Made by a program: the position numbers and the translations under genes. Below are positions 58,452 through 64,000 of a stretch of DNA of 64,000 nucleotides, piece by piece. How positions within the stretch are numbered: position 1 is the first letter of the stretch; each line of letters starts with the position of its first letter. Under the pieces are notes generated by a model that did not search any database, was not told where the DNA came from, and worked only from the letters and a program-made list of their open reading frames with translations. This stretch comes from Alistipes sp. Lineage in GTDB: Bacteria; Bacteroidota; Bacteroidia; Bacteroidales; Rikenellaceae. The stretch covers positions 1 through 64,000 of the forward strand of contig JAFTOU010000027.1 in assembly GCA_017463615.1 (NCBI GenBank). Direction: 5' to 3'.

Positions 58452-59369
58452 TTACTCCCACAGGTTGCGAGGGTAGACACCAGCCTCAATTAGCGCCTCA
58501 ATCTTCGCCATCAGCTGCGGCTTATCCTCCTTGTAGGTTACGCCGAACCACTGAGCTGTGGTGGAGAGTACCTTCATCTTTGACACGCCGCCACCGATAA
58601 GTTTATTTACCATCAGCGGGATGAAGAACTCAGCCTTGAGGTTGGTCTTGGTGCTCTCGGCAGCGAGGAAGTCGCAGAATGCCTGCTCAGAGTGAGCGAA
58701 GTAGTCTGGAGTAAAGCCAAAGAGGTTCATAGATACCGGAGTATCTTCCTCCAGTGGCTGGTCGTCGCCCAAATCGTGGAAGACGATAGTACCCTCGGCA
58801 TTGCGCTCAATCTTTGTACGCTCAACCATAGAGGTGAGGAAGCGATTTTCATCCACTGTACATACGCCACGCGATACGGTACCATTCTCCGAAAGGGTCT
58901 TATTAACCTCGTAGCCCACCATGCAGTAGCTATTGGTGCTATCGCCGAGCTGTGAGAGGTAGCTGCCGATAACCTCATAGGCATTCTGACCGTAGAAGTC
59001 GTCGGCATTGATAACTGCAAATGGGGTGTTGATAGCCTTTGCCGCCATCATCACTGCGTGGTTTGTTCCCCATGGCTTCTCGCGTCCCTCTGGAACGGTA
59101 AAGCCCTCTGGCAGGTAGTCAAGCTCCTGATATACATACTCAACCTCAATTCTGCCGCCGAAGCGCTCAGCATTGAAGACCGAGATAAAGTCCTCTGCAA
59201 AAGAGTGGCGGATAACGAACACCACCTTACCAAAACCTGCGCGGATAGCGTCGTAAACCGAATAGTCAATAATCGCCTCGCCATTAGGACCTACGCCGTC
59301 CATCTGTTTGAGCGAGCCATAGCGCGAGCCCATACCCGCAGCCAGAACTAAAAGTGTTGGTTTTACCAT
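58452..59369 (-). CDS. Sugar-phosphate nucleotidyltransferase-like protein
   Basis: The 305-residue protein opens with VLAAGMGSRYGSLKQMDGVGP, the glycine/Arg/Lys nucleotide-binding loop of NTP-transferases. Further on it has VINADDFYG, the metal-binding acidic motif. It should activate a sugar phosphate with a nucleoside triphosphate, but the sugar cannot be told. It is the first of a leftward trio with gltX and galM. A leftward -7 box lies about 39 nt upstream. Confidence 0.88.
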   Translation of the reverse strand: MVKPTLLVLAAGMGSRYGSLKQMDGVGPNGEAIIDYSVYDAIRAGFGKVVFVIRHSFAEDFISVFNAERFGGRIEVEYVYQELDYLPEGFTVPEGREKPWGTNHAVMMAAKAINTPFAVINADDFYGQNAYEVIGSYLSQLGDSTNSYCMVGYEVNKTLSENGTVSRGVCTVDENRFLTSMVERTKIERNAEGTIVFHDLGDDQPLEEDTPVSMNLFGFTPDYFAHSEQAFCDFLAAESTKTNLKAEFFIPLMVNKLIGGGVSKMKVLSTTAQWFGVTYKEDKPQLMAKIEALIEAGVYPRNLWE

Positions 59370-59407
59370 AGTAGTATAATGTGTTTAGTTGTATTCTAAT
59401 AATCTCA

Positions 59408-59505
59408 CAAAATTAGAAATTATTTGCATAATTCGCAAGCATAGCCAAAAAAAGCGTAAAAATATCCCGTTTTGTACCACTTTTATAGATTTATTACTAC
59501 CTTTG
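59408..59505. promoter_or_regulatory. Divergent -7 boxes
   Basis: The leftward TAATTTTG (59408-59415) is for the nucleotidyltransferase, with CTTG near -33. The rightward TACCTTTG (59498-59505) is for the small barrels, with TTTG (59471-59474) 23 nt upstream. Confidence 0.5.
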
Positions 59506-59532
59506 TAATGTATACAAATAAATATTTAGGTT

Positions 59533-60150
59533 ATGAGGAGGCTGATAATTCTATTCGTGGCGATAATATCCCTCTGCCCTGCCGCCATGGCACAGAGCGA
59601 GATAGACTATACAGGCCTTAGCAAGCGCGAGGAGCGAGCACTCCGCAGGCTCTACAAAGATTACGACTACAAGTACGGCAAGCGAGGCTACTTCGGTCAG
59701 GTCTCTGTAGATGCGTCATACTACATCTACAAGGGCTTTCTGCTCAACGATATGATGTACGGCGTAGATGTGGTAAACGGCTACTCCTTCGGTCCCCACT
59801 TTGACTTAGGCGGTGGCATCGGCTTCTACTGCCAGCCCAACAGCGCAAAGAATAAGCGATACTACATCGCTCCCCTATTTGTCTATACCCGCGTGAACAT
59901 CCTGCAGCGCAAGGTGACGCCATATATAGCCGCAAAGCTCGGCTGGGGATACGCCTGGGGTGGCGATGTTGATTGCAGCGACGATGATTGCAGGCGGATA
60001 AATGGCCTATCAACATACTCTGCTGGTGAGCTGGGCGTAAAGGTGCACCTTCCGAAGGGTATGGCACTAACCGTCGGGGTATCTTCATCACTATACTTCA
60101 TACCCCTCTTCGCCTCAAGCCTTGGGGTAAATGTTGGTTTCACTTGGTAA
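59533..60150 (+). CDS. Small outer-membrane barrel, copy 1
   Basis: This 205-residue exported protein has a signal peptide ending AAMA-Q. A short basic segment (KREERALRRLYKDY) precedes alternating beta strands that end in a C-terminal Trp (NVGFTW), the usual barrel-sorting signal. A Cys pair (DCSDDDC) lies in a late loop. It is a paralogue of the next gene: KREER, KRGYFG, NGYSF/NGFRF and RKVTPY/RRVTPY recur in order. Its function is unknown, and it is the first of a probable operon with the second copy and a GDPD. Confidence 0.82.
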   Translation: MRRLIILFVAIISLCPAAMAQSEIDYTGLSKREERALRRLYKDYDYKYGKRGYFGQVSVDASYYIYKGFLLNDMMYGVDVVNGYSFGPHFDLGGGIGFYCQPNSAKNKRYYIAPLFVYTRVNILQRKVTPYIAAKLGWGYAWGGDVDCSDDDCRRINGLSTYSAGELGVKVHLPKGMALTVGVSSSLYFIPLFASSLGVNVGFTW

Positions 60151-60162
60151 AAGATAGCAGCT

Positions 60163-60711
60163 ATGAGACGATATATTATCCTTGCACTACTATCTATCTT
60201 CGCTATCAGCGCATACGCACAGCAGCGCAGCATAATAGGCAGCATAGAGCCTCAGAACAAGCGTGAGGAGCGCATCCTGCGCCACTACACCCGCGACTAC
60301 AGATTCTCTAAGCGAGGCTATTTCGGTGTTGCGGAGGTCGGTGCACAGTCGGGCGACGAGGGTAGCTACAACATTGAGGTTGTAAACGGCTTTAGATTCA
60401 ACCCGTGGGTTGCCATCGGTGGCGGAACGGGCGTAAACCTTATCAACGGAGAGGATGTTACAGTGCCACTCTTTGCATACCTGCGCACAGATATCCTTGA
60501 CAGACGAGTAACCCCATACTTCACCTTCTCCCTCGGCGCAGATATCTATACATACAACCGCACTGAGGGCGATGCTGTTGAGGCAAGGGCAGAGGCAAGC
60601 CTTGGCGTATCTGTCAGGTTTAGAGGCGGTAAGCAGCTCTGCTTGGGTATCGGCAATGGCAATAACCTTGAGTTTTCTGCCTTCAAGTTTCACTTAGGAT
60701 TTGTCTGGTAA
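60163..60711 (+). CDS. Small outer-membrane barrel, copy 2
   Basis: This 182-residue paralogue of the gene 12 nt upstream has a signal peptide (ends AYA-Q), NKREERILRHYTRDY, SKRGYFGVAEVG, and a C-terminal LGFVW ending typical of outer-membrane barrels. It lacks the Cys-containing loop and is shorter by about 20 residues. The pair probably arose by tandem duplication followed by divergence, since identity is limited to scattered blocks. Its function is unknown. Confidence 0.82.
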   Translation: MRRYIILALLSIFAISAYAQQRSIIGSIEPQNKREERILRHYTRDYRFSKRGYFGVAEVGAQSGDEGSYNIEVVNGFRFNPWVAIGGGTGVNLINGEDVTVPLFAYLRTDILDRRVTPYFTFSLGADIYTYNRTEGDAVEARAEASLGVSVRFRGGKQLCLGIGNGNNLEFSAFKFHLGFVW

Positions 60712-60743
60712 ATTTTTGTTAAATTCTTATACAATCAAAAAAA

Positions 60744-61571
60744 ATGAAGAGATTTATTACACTATTTTTTGCTGTAGCATTTGCCTTTTCTGCCTTTGCA
60801 CAGAACAAGACAGCTATTGAGGTACTGGGTCACCGCGGAGGTCTGCTGGAGGCCGAGGAGAATACGATGATTGCCTTTGAGACCGCATACTCAAAGGGTG
60901 TTCGTAGCTTTGAGACCGATGTCCGCATGACTGCCGACAACGAGCTTATTATCTCGCACGACGACTCGCTGGTACGCACCTGCGGCCTTGATGTGAATGT
61001 GGAGAATACCATGAGCGAGACCCTTGTAACCTACACAACCCTGAAGGGCAACCCTATCCTTTTTGTTGAGGACCTTACAATCTTCTTCGGTCAGCGCAAG
61101 ATTAACTACATTGAGTGGGAGATGAAGTCAAACAACTACAGCTACGAGCAGCTCAAGCTCTACTGCGACAAGCTCTACCACACCGTTATGCCATCTAAGC
61201 CAAAGAAGGCTATCTATGTATTCTCATCCTTTGACGAGCGCGCTATTGAGATGATGAAGACCCTCCACCCAGATGCAGAGTGTATGTTCATCTCCAACAC
61301 CCCTATGAACGAGCAGCTTGTTAGAAAGGCTCAGTCCCTGGGCGTTAAGCGCGTGGGCGCTCGCCTTACTACCACCACCCGCAAGGATATGGAGAATGCC
61401 CACAAGCACGGCCTTATCGTAAACCTCTGGCCAGGCAAGAGCGTTGAGGACTTCCTCCTCGCCGTAGCCCTCGGCTCCGACATCGCCTGCACCGACCTTC
61501 CTCAGGAGGTTGTAAAGTTCGGCAAGAAGTACCTCAAGTGGGTCAAACTGCAGAACAAAGACCTGAAGTAG
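60744..61571 (+). CDS. Secreted glycerophosphodiester phosphodiesterase family protein
   Basis: The 275-residue product has a signal peptide (ends AFA-Q) and the GDPD catalytic residues: the HRGG motif (LGHRGGLLEAEENT), FETDVRMT with the metal-binding Glu and Asp, and ISHDDSL. It should hydrolyse glycerophosphodiesters to glycerol-3-phosphate and an alcohol in the periplasm. It starts 32 nt after the second barrel gene. The stop codon is followed without a gap by five TTRGCYR heptamers. Confidence 0.92.
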   Translation: MKRFITLFFAVAFAFSAFAQNKTAIEVLGHRGGLLEAEENTMIAFETAYSKGVRSFETDVRMTADNELIISHDDSLVRTCGLDVNVENTMSETLVTYTTLKGNPILFVEDLTIFFGQRKINYIEWEMKSNNYSYEQLKLYCDKLYHTVMPSKPKKAIYVFSSFDERAIEMMKTLHPDAECMFISNTPMNEQLVRKAQSLGVKRVGARLTTTTRKDMENAHKHGLIVNLWPGKSVEDFLLAVALGSDIACTDLPQEVVKFGKKYLKWVKLQNKDLK

Positions 61572-61639
61572 TTGGCTGTTGGCTATTGGCTGTTGGCCAT
61601 TAGCTTTTCAGCGGTGTCGCTGCGCGACAGTGTTTAGTG
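61572..61639. repeat. Repeat B, left half abutting the GDPD stop
   Basis: Five heptamers (TTGGCTG, TTGGCTA, TTGGCTG, TTGGCCA, TTAGCTT) start at the base after the TAG stop. They lead to the hairpin GTCGC-tgc-GCGAC, then AGTGTTTAG. The right arm is absent. Confidence 0.7.
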
Positions 61640-61727
61640 CAATAAAATAATAACAAAGAATGGCAGGCGTAGTACTCAAGGCTGGTACGCGCTACTGCTA
61701 TTAAGGGCGTTAGTCCGTTGTGCTATT

Positions 61728-61754
61728 AAGGTGTGTTCCGTCGGAACACACCTT
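61728..61754. terminator. Perfect hairpin between convergent genes
   Basis: AAGGTGTGTTCC (61728-61739) pairs perfectly with GGAACACACCTT (61743-61754) around GTC. It lies between the convergent GDPD and clpC genes and could end transcription in both directions, though the T-tracts are short. The decamer TGCTATTAAG occurs just before it and again 24 nt upstream. Confidence 0.6.
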
Positions 61755-61803
61755 TGCTATTCTGCGCCATTTGTTGCGCAATCTTTTCTTGTTCTGCGTA
61801 GCC

Positions 61804-64000
61804 CTACCCTATCGTCACGCGGCCGTTGGAGTAGTCCACAGTGATGGGTTGGTTGGGGGAGAGTTGGTCGGCGACGATCATATCAGCGAGGGGTTCTTCC
61901 ACGAGGGTTTGCACCGTGCGGCTGAGGGAGCGGGCGCCGTAGCGGCTATCGAAGCCCACCTCCACGATATGGTTCAGGGCGGCGGGAGTCAGCTGAAGGT
62001 CATATCCCAGAGTTTTGAGGCGAGAGACAAGAGATGCGACTTGTAGGGCGACAATATGCTTAGCATCCTCGCTCGTAAGGTTATTGAAAGCCACAATCTC
62101 GTCCACGCGGTTGATAAACTCTGGCGAGAAGTTACTCTCCAGCGCCTTGCGGTAGTCGCTTTTGGGATATGCTGCCACATCGGCAGCCGTTGCATAGCCC
62201 ACGCGAGCAGCCGCTGCGAGGCTCAGGTTGGAGGTCATTATTATTATCGTATTGCGGAAGTCCACCTTGCGCCCCTCGCCGTCGGTCAGGGTCCCCTCGT
62301 CAAATATCTGCAACATCGCGTTGAACACCTCCTTGTGCGCCTTCTCAATCTCGTCCAGCAGCACTACGGAGTATGGTCGGCGACGCACAGCCTCGGTGAG
62401 CTGTCCACCCTCGCCATAGCCGACATATCCCGGCGGAGCACCAAAGAGCCTTGCCACATTGTGCTGCTGGCTATACTCCGACATATCAAGCCTTATAAGA
62501 CTGTCGCTGCTGCCGCCTAACCAGGCTGCCAACTCCTTGGCCAACAATGTCTTACCCACACCCGTAGAGCCGACAAATAGGAACACACCTGCCGGGCGAT
62601 TCTCGCTCTTCAGCCCCGCCCTTGAGCGACGGATAGCACGGGCGACGCTCTGCACCGCCTCCTTCTGCCCCACAACACGCTCTGCAAGGCGAGCCTCAAG
62701 GGCGCTGAGCAGCTGCCCCTGCTCGCTATTTATGCGACTTGCCGGCACGCCTGTTATCTGAGTCACCACGCGCGCAACATCCTCTCTATCAACCACTACG
62801 GGGTTTGCCTTAAGCTGCTCATCCCACTGCTCAAGGCTCAGCTTGAGGTTGTGCTTCAGCGCTAACTCCTTCAGGCGGAGCTCTATGGCGCGATTGTACT
62901 CGCTCTGCTGCACAGCCTGCTCACGCTCGGCAGTGGCGGAGGCTATCGCCCGTTCCATGGCGACGATATTCTCGGGCCTTGCTGCCGACGATATGTGCGC
63001 CTTAGCCCCCGCCTCGTCCAGCAGGTCTATCGCCTTGTCGGGGAAGTGGCGCTCGGAGATATACCGCTCGGCAAGCTCCACGCACGCCTCTATCGCCTGC
63101 TCGGTGTAGACCACACGGTGGTGCGCCTCGTATATCGGCGCAGCTCCGCGCAGTATTGTCAGCGTCTGCTCTGCCGTTGTCGGCTCAACCATAACGCGCT
63201 GGAAGCGACGCTCTAAGGCGGCATCGCGCTCTATATGCTGGCGATACTCGGCAATGGTCGTAGCACCTATAGTCTGAAAGTCGCCACGCGCAAGGGCTGG
63301 CTTGAGGATGTTTGCCGTATCTAACGCCCCCTGCGTAGAGCCCGCGCCGACAATGGTGTGAATCTCGTCTATAAAGACAATCACATCCTTCGCCTCCCTG
63401 AGGGTTACGAGCAACTGCTGCATCCGCTCCTCAAACTCACCACGAAACTTCGTCCCCGCAACAAGCGCCGAGACATCAAGCGAGAGGATGCGCTTCTGCA
63501 TAAGGTTGTAGGGCACATCTCCCTGCACTATCCTTAGGGCTAAACCCTCCACTATCGCACTCTTGCCAACGCCAGCCTCGCCCACAAGCACTGGGTTGTT
63601 CTTCTTGCGCCGCGAGAGCAGATGTATCACCCGCTCAATCTCGCACTCACGACCTACTACGGGGTCTATCTTACCCTCGCGTGCCAAGCGGGTGACATCT
63701 ACACCAAACTGCTCTAACTGCGAGGGCTTATGCTCAGCAACTGGCTCACTATCAGATGTATATATACTCGACATAGCATCCGCACTATCGTCGCCATCCA
63801 TAGCCTTAACACCCTGCAGAATATCCTGCTCAATATCCGCCGCCGTGATGCCATAGAGTGCAAAAACCTTTGAGCATACGGTGGTGCTGTCGGCAAGAAT
63901 ATCTATCAGCGCATGGAGCGTGGAGATACTGCGCCCCTGACCATAACGCGATGTGAGGTCGGCTGTGTAGCTGCGGAAAAACTCCTCTGCCGAGAGGCTA
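61804..64000 (-). CDS. clpC: ATP-dependent Clp protease ATPase subunit, ClpC-like (5' end cut by window)
   Basis: This AAA+ unfoldase feeds proteins to ClpP. The frame stays open to the right window edge, so the start is missing. The visible 732 or so residues include part of the N domain ([14 protein letters not shown]) and the first AAA module with Walker [10 protein letters not shown] and Walker B VIFIDEIHT. A short coiled middle segment ([16 protein letters not shown]) and a second AAA module with GSTGVGKT and [11 protein letters not shown] follow. The middle segment is more like ClpC than ClpA. The TAG stop is preceded on the plus strand by CTGCGTAGCCC, the same as at ruvC. Confidence 0.93.
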   Translation of the reverse strand, partial: SLSAEEFFRSYTADLTSRYGQGRSISTLHALIDILADSTTVCSKVFALYGITAADIEQDILQGVKAMDGDDSADAMSSIYTSDSEPVAEHKPSQLEQFGVDVTRLAREGKIDPVVGRECEIERVIHLLSRRKKNNPVLVGEAGVGKSAIVEGLALRIVQGDVPYNLMQKRILSLDVSALVAGTKFRGEFEERMQQLLVTLREAKDVIVFIDEIHTIVGAGSTQGALDTANILKPALARGDFQTIGATTIAEYRQHIERDAALERRFQRVMVEPTTAEQTLTILRGAAPIYEAHHRVVYTEQAIEACVELAERYISERHFPDKAIDLLDEAGAKAHISSAARPENIVAMERAIASATAEREQAVQQSEYNRAIELRLKELALKHNLKLSLEQWDEQLKANPVVVDREDVARVVTQITGVPASRINSEQGQLLSALEARLAERVVGQKEAVQSVARAIRRSRAGLKSENRPAGVFLFVGSTGVGKTLLAKELAAWLGGSSDSLIRLDMSEYSQQHNVARLFGAPPGYVGYGEGGQLTEAVRRRPYSVVLLDEIEKAHKEVFNAMLQIFDEGTLTDGEGRKVDFRNTIIIMTSNLSLAAAARVGYATAADVAAYPKSDYRKALESNFSPEFINRVDEIVAFNNLTSEDAKHIVALQVASLVSRLKTLGYDLQLTPAALNHIVEVGFDSRYGARSLSRTVQTLVEEPLADMIVADQLSPNQPITVDYSNGRVTIG

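Noticed and set aside
1..64000. tRNA, rRNA or transposase genes
   Set aside because: None was recognised by eye. A covariance search was not possible here, so a tRNA could have been missed in a short gap.

Overview
The window reads as a chromosome segment of an anaerobic Bacteroidota, order Bacteroidales, with an Alistipes/Rikenellaceae-like flavour. The evidence is promoters of the -33 TTTG / -7 TAnnTTTG type, an Mfa-type fimbrial operon with DUF3575 and DUF3868 proteins, Omp28/TlpA/DUF4369 lipoproteins, a long-form urocanate hydratase, a class II ribonucleotide reductase and Mfa2-family anchors. The genus is inference. I saw no rRNA, tRNA, CRISPR array, prophage or transposase gene.

Layout. 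0-0.6 kb: ruvC. 1.1-11.9 kb: a leftward eight-gene unit, ftcD-hutU-hutH-hutI (histidine to glutamate with one-carbon transfer to folate), then a sodium:solute symporter, an FAD oxidoreductase and two unknowns, driven from one clear promoter. 12.1-18.1 kb: a rightward envelope operon (lipoprotein, DUF6029-like barrel, Omp28-like protein). 18.4-21.6 kb: leftward coaD-lpxD-DUF4369-tlpA. 22-25.7 kb: nrdJ and a secreted nucleoside hydrolase. 25.8-31 kb: radical SAM protein, recF-DUF721, a TPR membrane protein, a divergent lumazine-synthase-like protein and a MATE exporter with the scar of a lost paralogue beside it. 31.4-34.0 kb: rluB-like, hpt, queE, ftsB operon. 34.6-35.2 kb: nicotinamidase-like hydrolase. 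35.3-47.0 kb: Mfa-type fimbrial operon (DUF3575, DUF3868/OmpA-like, major subunit, two anchors, two large tip-like proteins), preceded by an AraC regulator at 47.2-48.1 kb. 48.3-51.4 kb: cation/Ca antiporter and Na/Pi cotransporter. 51.7-53.0 kb: PH-domain, DUF2089, YIP1-like operon. 53.1-55.3 kb: an AT-richer trio with a BspA-like LRR surface lipoprotein. 55.8-59.4 kb: nucleotidyltransferase, gltX, galM. 59.5-61.6 kb: two paralogous small barrels and a secreted GDPD. 61.8 kb to the right edge: clpC-like gene, cut by the window end.

The most unusual content is non-coding. Five copies of a 124-128 nt nested palindrome (here called A) lie at 1021, 18236, 21845, 26696 and 51588. Inner and outer stems change sequence between copies while staying complementary, the loop (TAAAGC-like) is kept, and all five right arms touch or overlap the stop codon of a leftward gene. 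They are usually joined to a second family (B): a tandem heptamer TTRGCYR array, then a small hairpin whose stem also covaries, then a GGGTGCA/TGCACC stem. Other dispersed repeats sit at 0.8/29.6 kb, 21.7/26.6 kb and 34.1/34.5 kb. I do not recognise the A/B pair as a named family, and it is the best candidate here for an undescribed system.
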